A stretch of 8,196 bases of DNA from Gammaproteobacteria bacterium (GCA_016191795.1 JACPVK010000327.1:1-8196), one strand, 5' to 3'; numbered from the stretch's first letter, positions 1-6,121 are shown. Notes: a model not told the origin generated them from the sequence alone. Translations and numbers: made by a program.

Positions 1-19
1 ATTGCACGGTACGCGTCAT
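1..19 (-). CDS. yggX: YggX-like Fe(II)-trafficking protein, 5' fragment only
   Basis: Only the first six codons lie in the window. They read Met-Thr-Arg-Thr-Val-Gln, preceded by a strong Shine-Dalgarno GGAGGA (minus strand, 26-31) six bases from the ATG. YggX proteins begin in a closely similar way (M-S/T-R-T-V/I), and yggX directly downstream of mutY on the same strand is a conserved gammaproteobacterial arrangement. YggX is a small cytoplasmic protein linked to iron trafficking and protection of iron-sulfur clusters, which fits beside the iron-sulfur enzyme MutY. The identification rests on the start codons plus context, so it is an inference; the rest of the gene is outside the window. Confidence 0.6.
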
Positions 20-54
20 GTTGATTCCTCCAGCATTAAGTTAAAAAAGGCTAA

Positions 55-91
55 CTCTCCCTCATTCCCACAGGGAGAGTGTCAGGGAGAG
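55..91 (-). terminator. Possible attenuator or terminator between mutY and yggX
   Basis: Read on the minus strand, the motif CTCTCCCT occurs twice in tandem (84-91 and 72-79) and is followed by its complement AGGGAGAG (55-62). The second copy gives an 8-bp stem with a 9-base loop, and a run of six T lies six bases beyond it (43-48). The first copy can form the same 8-bp stem with a longer loop. The T run is a little far from the stem for a textbook intrinsic terminator. It may be a weak terminator or attenuator, or simply a member of the common 'CCCTCTCCC' intergenic repeat type. Confidence 0.4.
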
Positions 92-105
92 GGGCGAACC
101 GGTCG

Positions 106-1182
106 TTATAAACCGTCCAGTTCGGATAATTGATTCAATATCACTGTGACCGGTGCCGGTAATCCGGGTCGATCAGACAGGGCGTTGTTATACCAGAGCC
201 ACCTGTCTTCTTCCATCACACAGAAACCGGGGTTTTTCACTTGCAGGTATAACGGGGTGATATCCAGGTGATAGTGGCTGAAGGTGTGACGAAAAGGGAT
301 GCCAGCATGTATCGCCTCAATGGTTAGGCCCCAGCGTTGCTGGCAATCGGTCTGCAAGTCTGATTCTTCAGATGTTTCAGGCAGGCTCCATAGCCCTCCC
401 CAGATACCGGATGGCGGTCGCTTTTCCAGTAATACCCGGCCCTGGGCATCACGTAATACCAGCATACGCGTGGACCGTACCGGAATGGATTGTCGTGGCT
501 TGCCAGTGGGTAACTGGCTGACACAGTTCTGGTTGTGGGCATAACAATCATGGTTCACCGGGCAGTCGACACAACGTGGTCGGGTGCGAGTGCACAGCGT
601 CGCACCCATATCCATGATGGCCTGGGTGTAGTCAACAACGTGAGTGGCCGGCGTGTGTTGTTCAGCGAATTGCCACAGCAGGTCCTGCACCTTGCGCTCA
701 CCTGGCCAGCCATGAATACCGTGATAACGGCAAAGTACACGTTTGACATTCCCGTCGAGTATGGCGTGGCGTTGTGCAAAGGCCTGGGCCAGTATCGCTG
801 CGGCGGTTGATCGACCTATGCCGGGTAGTTGTTGTAACAGGTCGGGGTCTTGCGGGAATTGCCCGCCATATTCAAGACAAATTATTTGCGCGGTTTTATG
901 CAGATTGCGTGCACGGGCGTAATAACCCAATCCCGCCCAATGCTGCATGACGTCATCGGTTGAAGCGGCGGCGAGGTCTGCCAGTTCCGGAAAGCGCGAT
1001 ACAAAACGATTGAAGTAACCAATAACAGTTTGAACCTGGGTTTGCTGCAACATGATTTCCGCCAGCCAAACCCGGTAAGGGCTGCGTGGGTGTTGCCAGG
1101 GTAAATCGTGACGGCCGTGATCGGCAAACCAGCGTAGCAGCTGTGTACTGAAGGAATCGGCCGTTAAGTTTGTGTTAAACAT
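106..1182 (-). CDS. mutY: A/G-specific adenine DNA glycosylase MutY
   Basis: Removes adenine mispaired with 8-oxoguanine or guanine, starting base-excision repair in the GO system. The 358-residue protein has the usual MutY layout. Residues 1-225 form the HhH-GPD glycosylase domain, with the catalytic Glu in LAEIMLQQT (E42), the helix-hairpin-helix LPGIG (119-123) and the catalytic Asp in LDGNVKR (D143). The [4Fe-4S] cluster cysteines C197, C204, C207 and C213 have the expected C-x6-C-x2-C-x5-C spacing. A C-terminal NUDIX-like domain for 8-oxoG recognition follows from about residue 235 (GIWGGLWSLPE). The ATG at 1182 fits the family N-terminus but has no clear Shine-Dalgarno. The gene is divergent from the phosphoethanolamine transferase gene, and yggX follows 86 bases downstream. 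Nothing in it looks broken. Confidence 0.97.
   Translation of the reverse strand: MFNTNLTADSFSTQLLRWFADHGRHDLPWQHPRSPYRVWLAEIMLQQTQVQTVIGYFNRFVSRFPELADLAAASTDDVMQHWAGLGYYARARNLHKTAQIICLEYGGQFPQDPDLLQQLPGIGRSTAAAILAQAFAQRHAILDGNVKRVLCRYHGIHGWPGERKVQDLLWQFAEQHTPATHVVDYTQAIMDMGATLCTRTRPRCVDCPVNHDCYAHNQNCVSQLPTGKPRQSIPVRSTRMLVLRDAQGRVLLEKRPPSGIWGGLWSLPETSEESDLQTDCQQRWGLTIEAIHAGIPFRHTFSHYHLDITPLYLQVKNPGFCVMEEDRWLWYNNALSDRPGLPAPVTVILNQLSELDGL
1163..1179. promoter_or_regulatory. Tandem TTAA half-sites resembling a PmrA/OmpR-type box
   Basis: GTTAAG-N5-GTTAAA on the plus strand reads TTTAAC-N5-CTTAAC on the minus strand. The two TTAA cores are 11 bases apart, one helical turn. The PmrA box consensus is roughly YTTAAK-N5-YTTAAK. 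The spacing and cores match, but the final base of each half-site (C on the minus strand) does not. It lies 52 bases upstream of the chosen eptA ATG, inside the first codons of mutY. Two more TTAA cores occur at 1204 and 1210. PmrA commonly controls eptA in enterobacteria. This is only suggestive, since TTAA is common in AT-rich gaps. Confidence 0.25.
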
Positions 1183-1230
1183 CGTGGTCTATTGTTTCAT
1201 CTGTTAAGTTTAAAGAGTAGTTTTCATTTC

Positions 1231-2946
1231 ATGCAAACCAACCCGTCTTATTGGCATGCCATTAAAACATGGTTCAACTTTGAAGCCGGTGTCAACACGA
1301 TTGGCCTGCATGTTTCCCTGTTTCTGGTGTTACTGGGTAATGTGGCATTCTGGCAGGCCAGCGGTGAAGCGTTGGGAGTGTTTAACCTGCATAGTATATA
1401 TTTCATCGCGGCATTGGCCATTGTCTTAACAGGGCTGATCAATTTTCTGATTACCCTGTTCAGCTTTAAGTACATTATTAAACCTCTACTGGTTATTTTG
1501 TTGATGTGCTCGGCTGCAGCCAGTTATTTTATGGAAAGTTACGGTGTCATGCTCGATGCCAGCATGATGCAAAACATTCTGGAAACCAATCCGGTAGAAG
1601 CCACAGAGTTACTCAGCGCGAAGTTTCTGCTTAATATGCTGGTGTTTGGTGTGTTGCCTTCACTGATTATTATTCGCACGCGCATCCTGTACAAGCCTTT
1701 ACCACGTGAAATGCTCGCCAAGGCCGCTAATTTATTGATTACCTTTTGTGTGATGACGTTAACCCTGTTTACCATCTACAAGGATTTTGTATCCTTTGGC
1801 CGCAATCATAATGAATTGCGCAATTTGATTAACCCGCTGAATTATATTTTTGCCATTAAAAAATATGGCCAGGAGCATTGGGAAGCGCAGCGGCCCGTCG
1901 TAGCCCTGGGACAGGATGCCCACATGATTAGTCAATGGGATAAACGGGGTAAAAAAAATCTGACCATTCTGGTGCTGGGTGAAACCGCTCGTGCCAGTAA
2001 TTTTTCCCTCAACGGTTATGCACACAACACTAATCCGAAACTGGCCAGTCAGGACATAATCAATTTCACGAATACCTGGTCATGTGGTACCGCCACGGCG
2101 GTGTCGGTACCGTGCATGTTTTCAAATCTGGGCCGTGAAAATTACACGGATGATGACGCGAAACATCAGGAGAATGTACTGGATGTGTTGCAACATGCCG
2201 GTATAAAAGTGTCGTGGCGTGAGAATAGTTCCGGTTGTAAAGGCGTGTGTGCTCGAGTAGAAACCGTTGAAATGTCAAATTTCAAAGATAAAAAAAACTG
2301 TGAAGATCGTGAATGTTATGACGATATTCTGTTCGAGAATCTGCAGCCATATGTCGACAATTTAACCGGCGATGCGGTGATCGTATTGCATCAGCAAGGC
2401 AGCCATGGTCCCACGTATCATTTGCGCTATCCCAAAGAATATGCGGTATTCACGCCGTTTTGCGATAGCAATCAGCTGGAAGATTGCACACAGGAAGAAG
2501 TGGTTAATGTCTACGACAATACCATTCTGTACACCGACCATGTATTGAATAATGTGATTGAGTTTCTCAAGCGCAACCAATCAACGTTCAATACGGCCAT
2601 GATGTATATGTCCGATCATGGCGAATCCCTGGGTGAAGAGGGTTTGTATTTACACGGACTGCCCTATTTCATTGCGCCCGATGAACAAAAACATGTGCCC
2701 TTTATTGTCTGGTTATCTGATCAATATGCAATCAATGCCGGCATCGATAAGCGCTGCCTGAAGGCGCATGGCAACGACCAGTATTCACATGATAATTTAT
2801 TTCACTCCATGCTGGGTTTGATGGATGTGGAAAGCGCTACCTACAAACCGGAGCTGGATGTGTTCGCATCGTGTAACCACAGTCGTGCACGGCAGCTGGC
2901 TGCCCGGAAGAAATTACAGAATCATGCGGGAACGGGTGCGTTGTAG
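1231..2946 (+). CDS. eptA: Lipid A phosphoethanolamine transferase (EptA/MCR family)
   Basis: Inner-membrane enzyme expected to move phosphoethanolamine from phosphatidylethanolamine to lipid A, lowering surface charge and polymyxin sensitivity. From the ATG at 1231 the protein has 571 residues; the frame opens at a TTG at 1192, but the ATG fits the family N-terminus better. Five hydrophobic segments (about 22-42, 55-77, 84-102, 131-148, 167-183) precede a periplasmic alkaline-phosphatase-fold domain. GETARASNFSLNGY holds the nucleophile T252. SDHGESLGE holds metal ligands D462 and H463, and YLHG holds H475. Eight cysteines (285, 295, 336, 340, 357, 362, 411, 419) fit the family's periplasmic disulfides. 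A 23-residue basic tail follows the last conserved-looking Cys (548), and its stop codon lies in a REP sequence. A different acceptor, such as a glycan, cannot be excluded. Confidence 0.9.
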   Translation: MQTNPSYWHAIKTWFNFEAGVNTIGLHVSLFLVLLGNVAFWQASGEALGVFNLHSIYFIAALAIVLTGLINFLITLFSFKYIIKPLLVILLMCSAAASYFMESYGVMLDASMMQNILETNPVEATELLSAKFLLNMLVFGVLPSLIIIRTRILYKPLPREMLAKAANLLITFCVMTLTLFTIYKDFVSFGRNHNELRNLINPLNYIFAIKKYGQEHWEAQRPVVALGQDAHMISQWDKRGKKNLTILVLGETARASNFSLNGYAHNTNPKLASQDIINFTNTWSCGTATAVSVPCMFSNLGRENYTDDDAKHQENVLDVLQHAGIKVSWRENSSGCKGVCARVETVEMSNFKDKKNCEDRECYDDILFENLQPYVDNLTGDAVIVLHQQGSHGPTYHLRYPKEYAVFTPFCDSNQLEDCTQEEVVNVYDNTILYTDHVLNNVIEFLKRNQSTFNTAMMYMSDHGESLGEEGLYLHGLPYFIAPDEQKHVPFIVWLSDQYAINAGIDKRCLKAHGNDQYSHDNLFHSMLGLMDVESATYKPELDVFASCNHSRARQLAARKKLQNHAGTGAL

Positions 2947-2955
2947 GAGCGAGCC
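2943..2955 (+). repeat. REP-type half element overlapping the eptA stop codon
   Basis: GTAGGAGCGAGCC matches the GTAGGAGCGGGCC head found at 4533, 6306 (one mismatch) and, inverted, at 6467. The bases that follow do not form the usual complementary arm, so the element looks degenerate or partial. The TAG at 2944-2946 within it is the stop codon of eptA. Confidence 0.65.
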
Positions 2956-3035
2956 GGTGCGTGACACAAAATAATGGTGCGCCTGCGTGGCGATTTGATG
3001 TCAGTTAACACCCGGTGTGTGGTTATGGTTAATCT

Positions 3036-3108
3036 CTCGTTCTCACGCTCCGCGTGGGAATGCATATTGCCATCAGCCAAGGATTCCCACGCAAAGCATG
3101 GGAACCAG
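3036..3108. repeat. Imperfect inverted repeat of the 'TTCCCACGC...GCGTGGGAA' type
   Basis: Two 28-base arms (3036-3063 and 3081-3108) are complementary at most positions, around a 17-base spacer. Each arm is itself partly palindromic: CACGC/GCGTG on the left, CCCACGC/GCATGGG on the right. Similar 'cgttcccacgct...gcgtgggaa' units occur between genes in many gammaproteobacteria. It could act as a bidirectional transcript end for eptA and moaC. No target-site duplication is evident. Confidence 0.65.
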
Positions 3109-3210
3109 AAATAAGGAAAATGTTTTTGTTTTTTATTTGCGTGCATTGGCGGACTCACGCTTTTAATTAAACTGGCCGAGGGCATGGCACACTTCACAAG
3201 TCATGCAGAG

Positions 3211-3267
3211 TGGATAAGTTCGCATCCACCCGAGAGATGGCGGATGCGTTGCACTTATCCGCCCTAC
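3211..3267. repeat. Inverted repeat of the 'GTAGGGCGGATAAG' type
   Basis: The left arm (3211-3230, TGGATAAGTTCGCATCCACC) resembles the reverse complement of the right arm (3239-3267), which on the minus strand begins GTAGGGCGGATAAGTGC. The left arm lacks a few central bases. 'GTAGGGCGGATAAG...CGCATCCGCC' is a familiar intergenic repeat in gammaproteobacteria and, like the REPs here, begins with GTAG. It lies 19 bases beyond the moaC stop. Confidence 0.6.
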
Positions 3268-3285
3268 ACGCAGAAAGTAGCTGTG

Positions 3286-3762
3286 TTACCGGATCCAGTC
3301 ACCCGATTTTCCCCCTGCTTTTTTCAGTAGCTGAATCTGTTCCATATGCATGCCGCGATCCACGGCCTTGCACATATCGTAAATCGTCAGCAGCGAAATT
3401 TGCACGGCGGTTAAGGCTTCCATTTCCACACCGGTGACACCACTGCATTCCACGCGCGCCTGGCAATGCACACCCGGCAAACGATCATCTGTCGTTAACT
3501 GAATGTCGACATGCGTCAGGGCAATCGGGTGACATAAGGGAATCAGGTCAGCGGTTTTTTTGGCGGCCATAATGCCGGCGATACGGGCAATGCCCAGTAC
3601 ATCGCCTTTTTTGTGATTACCCTGTTTAATGAGCTCAAGTGTGGCTGGCAGCATCACGATGCGACCTTCCGCGACCGCTACACGCGACGTCACAGACTTT
3701 TGCCCCACATCAACCATGTGTGCTTCGCCGGATGCGTTAAAATGAGTGAGCTGGTCTTTCAT
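3286..3762 (-). CDS. moaC: Cyclic pyranopterin monophosphate synthase MoaC
   Basis: Converts 3',8-cyclo-7,8-dihydro-GTP, the MoaA product, to cyclic pyranopterin monophosphate in molybdenum cofactor synthesis in the cytoplasm. The 158-residue length is normal. Family landmarks are present: NHKKGDVLGIARIAGI (49-64) with the active-site lysine, IPLCHPI (74-80) with H78, GVEMEALTAV (111-120) with E113 and E115, and IYDMCKA (127-133) with D129 and K132. The ATG at 3762 has AGAGG five bases upstream (3768-3772). In many genomes moaC is co-directional with moaD and moaE; here it is divergent, across a 91-base gap. No moaA or moaB lies in the window. Confidence 0.96.
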   Translation of the reverse strand: MKDQLTHFNASGEAHMVDVGQKSVTSRVAVAEGRIVMLPATLELIKQGNHKKGDVLGIARIAGIMAAKKTADLIPLCHPIALTHVDIQLTTDDRLPGVHCQARVECSGVTGVEMEALTAVQISLLTIYDMCKAVDRGMHMEQIQLLKKAGGKSGDWIR

Positions 3763-3853
3763 GATGGCCTCTGCAGGTTAAATGTCGGTGCGTCTTCAGG
3801 CGCACCATATTACAGTGTGCCGGGCGGCGCACCAATTTTAAGGGTGTTGTAGT
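3763..3853. promoter_or_regulatory. Divergent moaC/moaD promoter region with short repeats
   Basis: These 91 bases must hold the starts of both divergent molybdopterin transcripts, unless one is read through from further away. GGCGCACCA occurs twice directly (3799-3807 and 3826-3834), and GGTGCG (3787-3792) can pair with either copy. This gives two mutually exclusive hairpins. GCGCAC...GTGTGC (3800-3819) offers a third pairing. I find no ModE-type operator and no recognisable Moco riboswitch. Promoter hexamers are not clear enough to place. Confidence 0.35.
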
Positions 3854-4084
3854 ATGACTATCACCGTGAAATTTTTTGCTTCGTTACGTGAGCGGGTCGG
3901 CAAGGCCGAAGCCCGACTCACGCCTGCCAGTGGGATGAGCCTGCAGGAAATCTGGCAGCAAACGACGCCTGTCGCTATGCCTGACAACACCCTGTGTGCC
4001 GTGAATATGGAATACGTTGATCACAATCATATTGCCAGGGATGGTGATGAAGTGGCTTTTTTCCCACCGGTAACCGGAGGTTGA
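3854..4084 (+). CDS. moaD: Molybdopterin synthase sulfur-carrier subunit MoaD
   Basis: Small ubiquitin-like protein of 76 residues that carries a C-terminal thiocarboxylate as sulfur donor for converting cyclic pyranopterin monophosphate to molybdopterin. The beta-grasp start (MTITVKFFASLRERVG), the late motif GDEVAFFPPVTGG and the essential terminal Gly75-Gly76 are all present. The ATG at 3854 has an AAGGG-type Shine-Dalgarno at 3840-3844. One base separates its stop from the moaE ATG, so the two subunits are translated as a coupled pair, as expected for the MoaD2-MoaE2 complex. Confidence 0.95.
   Translation: MTITVKFFASLRERVGKAEARLTPASGMSLQEIWQQTTPVAMPDNTLCAVNMEYVDHNHIARDGDEVAFFPPVTGG
4076..4080 (+). 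promoter_or_regulatory. Shine-Dalgarno of moaE inside the last moaD codons
   Basis: The codons GGA GGT for the obligatory C-terminal Gly-Gly of MoaD contain GGAGG, placed five bases before the moaE ATG at 4086. The same bases therefore encode the MoaD sulfur-carrier tail and provide the ribosome site for its partner. This supports the moaE start and translational coupling. Confidence 0.75.
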
Positions 4085-4085
4085 T

Positions 4086-4520
4086 ATGGCTGTTGAAATT
4101 CATGCACAGGCGTTTGATCCCTGGCAAGCCATGCAGCATTACCAGCAGCAGCATATAACGCCCGGCAAGCACGGTGCCTGCGCCAGTTTTATTGGCAGCA
4201 TGCGCGATTTTAACGAAGGGGATGACGTGAAAACCCTGTCGCTGGAGCACTACCCCGGTATGACAGAAAAATACCTGGAAAAAATCTGCGACGAAGCCAG
4301 ATCGCGTTGGGACATTATGGATTGCCTGATTATTCATCGCGTGGGCGAGATGCATCCGAATGATCCTATTGTGCTCACCGCCGTCTGGTCAGCACATCGC
4401 GGTGCGGCGTTCGATGCCTGCCGGTATTTAATGGAAGAGCTCAAGTCGCGCGCACCCTTCTGGAAAAAAGAAACCCTGAAGCAGGGCGAGCGTTGGGTGG
4501 ATCACAATACACAGGAATAA
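4086..4520 (+). CDS. moaE: Molybdopterin synthase catalytic subunit MoaE
   Basis: Catalytic subunit that accepts two sulfurs from MoaD thiocarboxylate to build the dithiolene of molybdopterin. At 144 residues it is close to the usual 150. Conserved pieces are FIGSMRDFNEGD (35-46, R40), LEHYPGMTEK (53-62), IIHRVGEMHPND (82-93), SAHRGAAFDAC (102-112), LMEELKSRAPFWKKE (115-129) with the active-site lysines near K120 and K127, and the terminal WVDHN. The start one base after the moaD stop is supported by the GGAGG at 4076-4080. Transcription runs into a REP half and a long inverted repeat, facing the ABC ATPase gene. Confidence 0.96.
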   Translation: MAVEIHAQAFDPWQAMQHYQQQHITPGKHGACASFIGSMRDFNEGDDVKTLSLEHYPGMTEKYLEKICDEARSRWDIMDCLIIHRVGEMHPNDPIVLTAVWSAHRGAAFDACRYLMEELKSRAPFWKKETLKQGERWVDHNTQE

Positions 4521-4532
4521 TATTTGTTCTTT

Positions 4533-4545
4533 GTAGGAGCGGGCC
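4533..4545 (+). repeat. REP-type half element, GTAGGAGCGGGCC
   Basis: Identical to the head of the inverted element ending at 6467, but the complementary GCCCGC arm is missing. Five bases on, a different GTAG-headed repeat begins at 4551. The REP appears truncated or was joined to the second repeat. It lies 12 bases after the moaE stop codon. Confidence 0.65.
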
Positions 4546-4550
4546 AGTAC

Positions 4551-4636
4551 GTAGGATGGGTGGAGCGTAGCGTAACCCATCAATTATCAGCTTGTGCCCA
4601 GCCATGATGGGTTGCGCTACGCTCCACCCATCCTAC
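4551..4636. repeat. 32-bp near-perfect inverted repeat, GTAGGATGGGTGGAGC type
   Basis: Arms 4551-4582 and 4605-4636 are reverse complements at 31 of 32 positions; the one difference (T against G) is a permitted G-U pair in RNA. The spacer is 22 bases. Both outer ends start with GTAG on their own strand. Similar 'GTAGGATGGGT...ACCCATC' repeats are scattered between genes in many proteobacteria. It sits between the convergent moaE and ABC ATPase genes, six bases from the ATPase stop, so its very stable hairpin could end both transcripts. No oligo-T tract follows. Confidence 0.85.
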
Positions 4637-4642
4637 GAGTAG

Positions 4643-5353
4643 TTAATTCACGCAAGCCAGATAGGCGGTTTCCATGGTTGGCGCCTGATAGTGCTGCATA
4701 AACGCCTGCGGAGCACCAGTGAACTGAATTTCGCCACGATGTAACACTGCCATACGATCAGCAATTTCTTCCACGTCGGCCAGCATGTGCGATGAAAAAA
4801 ACAGGGTTTTCCCCTGGCGTTTCAGTTCCAGAATTTGTTGTTTAACGCGTGCTCGTGCGCGCGGGTCGAGGCCACTCATGGGCTCATCCAGAATCAAAAT
4901 ATCCCGATGACTTAAAAAACACGCGGCCAGCCCGATTTTTTGATTCATGCCCTTGGATAATTCGCGTACGGATTTATCCAGTGCGGACAGATCCAGGTCC
5001 AGCAGGCGAAGCATTTCCTCGGCTTTTTCTGCATTAAATGGCAGTCCATGCAAAGCGGCCATGTACTGCAAAAAATCCCGTGCTTTCAAATAGTATGGCG
5101 GTACAAACCGGTCGGGTAAAAAGGTCAGTCGACTGCGCGAAGAAACGATTCTATTGGACACACCAAAGAACTCACAGCGGCCGCTTTTAATGGCTATGAG
5201 ATCCAGCATGGATTTGATCAATGTTGATTTGCCGGCGCCGTTTTCACCCACCAGGCCAAAACATTCGCCGGGTGCGATATGTAAATCAACGTTTTTAACG
5301 ATGGGTGCTTTGCCGTAATTAACGCAGAGTTGCTGGCAGGTGATGGCAGTCAT
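4643..5353 (-). CDS. ABC transporter ATP-binding protein (ABC-2 type exporter)
   Basis: Cytoplasmic ATPase subunit of 236 residues from the ATG at 5353. That start has a GTGAGA-type ribosome site and matches the family N-terminus; an in-frame start 13 codons earlier is less likely. Walker A is GENGAGKST (36-44), the signature motif is LSKGM (132-136), Walker B is ILILDEP (152-158), the D-loop is SGLD (160-163), and the switch His is in SSH (H189). The usual Q-loop glutamine is replaced by Asp in FLPDR (D81). The best partner in the window is the ABC-2 permease at 7376-8149, with a pilin and a helical-repeat protein between them. It may be the equivalent of PilH of Myxococcus xanthus. Substrate unknown. 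Confidence 0.9.
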   Translation of the reverse strand: MTAITCQQLCVNYGKAPIVKNVDLHIAPGECFGLVGENGAGKSTLIKSMLDLIAIKSGRCEFFGVSNRIVSSRSRLTFLPDRFVPPYYLKARDFLQYMAALHGLPFNAEKAEEMLRLLDLDLSALDKSVRELSKGMNQKIGLAACFLSHRDILILDEPMSGLDPRARARVKQQILELKRQGKTLFFSSHMLADVEEIADRMAVLHRGEIQFTGAPQAFMQHYQAPTMETAYLACVN

Positions 5354-5380
5354 GCAGATCTCACGTTGGATGGTGACGTG

Positions 5381-5386
5381 ATTGTA
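5381..5386 (-). promoter_or_regulatory. Possible -10 element for the ABC ATPase gene
   Basis: TACAAT on the minus strand lies between the pilin terminator and the ATPase ATG and would give a leader of roughly 20 bases. A promoter is expected here because the strong terminator at 5401-5421 should stop transcripts coming from the pilin gene. No good -35 hexamer is found at the right distance, so this is weak. Confidence 0.3.
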
Positions 5387-5400
5387 GCGCACAAATAAAA

Positions 5401-5421
5401 AGAGCCTGCCAGGCAGGCTCT
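5401..5421 (-). terminator. Intrinsic terminator after the pilin gene
   Basis: AGAGCCTGCC and GGCAGGCTCT form a GC-rich hairpin of 8 to 10 bp with a very short loop. On the minus strand it is followed at once by TTTTTATTTG. The plus strand also has a T run after the stem (TATTTTTTG), so it could work both ways. It starts about 22 bases after the pilin stop codon and separates the pilin transcript from the ATPase gene. Confidence 0.88.
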
Positions 5422-5443
5422 ATTTTTTGTTGAAGATGTAGGA

Positions 5444-6121
5444 TTAGATATTTCTAAGAACCGCAGCGCAGTTAGCACTTGGGGTGACGGTTTGATAGCC
5501 TGTGCCATTCAGGCAGGCTGTCACAGCCGCCGCGGCCCAGCCAGCGCCGCCATTACCCAGTTGCATGGTGCCACTGGTGGCAAATCCGTCATCAATCTTA
5601 CGATCCAGTTCAGCAAGTATGCTGGATGAAATGCCCATGCCTGTGATGAGTTCATTTCGAGTGCCAGTATTATTTTGAGCTTCGTTACCATTCGAAATTA
5701 GCATCCCAACACTGAAGCTGTTATCAGCGCAGCGGGTCGTCGGGCAATTGTAGGTAGCCGCGGCCGAAGCTGTGCCATCATATGAGCCGCTGATAAAGCC
5801 GGCAGCTGCCAGATGAAACCATACTTGTCCGCGTTCGGCATTGGTTCCAATAAGGCCATCACCTGAACCATTGACAGGTGCTATGGCGCCAATAGGTGGG
5901 ATATTGGTTGCCGCCGTAGTGTAGTCACCTGGCAGTGCACGATAGCGATCCTGAAAAGCGAACCACGAAGCAGCCACGCCATCAACTCGATTATTGACAG
6001 CACGTACTTTGGCTGAATTGATCATCTCCTGGCCTTTTAATACGCCACCAAGCAGCAAGCCGATTATCACCATCACAATGGCAATCTCAATCAGGGTGAA
6101 ACCGGACTGGTTCTTCTTCAT
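5444..6121 (-). CDS. Type IV prepilin-like protein (PulG/PilA-type)
   Basis: A 225-residue protein with a class III prepilin leader: MKKNQSG, then the cut before F8, then TLIEIAIVMVIIGLLLGG. Glu is at +5 of the mature form (E12) and a single hydrophobic helix runs from about 8 to 28. The helix continues into a region ending in FQDRYRALPGDY (56-67), seen in many proteobacterial pseudopilins. The globular part is rich in Gly, Ala, Asn and Thr and has four cysteines (126, 131, 203, 218) that could make two disulfides. The ATG at 6121 has GGAGA at 6129-6133. It is a single pilin gene with its own terminator, not part of a gspG-K or fimU-pilE set. Whether it is a major pilin, minor pilin or pseudopilin cannot be told. 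Confidence 0.88.
   Translation of the reverse strand: MKKNQSGFTLIEIAIVMVIIGLLLGGVLKGQEMINSAKVRAVNNRVDGVAASWFAFQDRYRALPGDYTTAATNIPPIGAIAPVNGSGDGLIGTNAERGQVWFHLAAAGFISGSYDGTASAAATYNCPTTRCADNSFSVGMLISNGNEAQNNTGTRNELITGMGISSSILAELDRKIDDGFATSGTMQLGNGGAGWAAAAVTACLNGTGYQTVTPSANCAAVLRNI

Larger units (their letters stand above)
2947..3285. other. Gene-free spacer between eptA and moaC with several palindromes
   Basis: No credible gene is seen in these 339 bases, where eptA and moaC converge. The stretch holds the rest of a degenerate REP, an imperfect inverted repeat at 3036-3108, an AT-rich run (about 3108-3140), and a second inverted repeat at 3211-3267. Reading frames here are made of repeat sequence and resemble no known protein. 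The palindromes probably serve as transcript ends for both convergent genes, though neither has a classic T tract next to its stem. Confidence 0.7.

Noticed and set aside
1192..1230. An upstream TTG start adding 13 residues to the phosphoethanolamine transferase
   Set aside because: The ATG at 1231 gives a normal family N-terminus, and the extra residues match nothing expected before the first membrane segment.
1192..2946. A recently acquired mcr-like colistin resistance gene
   Set aside because: No insertion sequence or other mobile gene flanks it, base use is like its neighbours, and it sits beside housekeeping mutY, so a native chromosomal eptA is more likely.
2922..3197. A minus-strand frame of 91 codons after eptA
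   Set aside because: It is made of the palindromic repeats at 3036-3108 and has no convincing ribosome site or protein character.
3210..3437. A plus-strand frame of 75 codons overlapping the 3' end of moaC
   Set aside because: It begins inside an intergenic repeat and runs antisense through conserved moaC codons; its translation resembles no protein.
3763..3853. A Moco-sensing riboswitch in the moaC/moaD gap
   Set aside because: The gap is too short and lacks the conserved multi-stem layout; that motif is known mainly upstream of moaA and other Moco genes.
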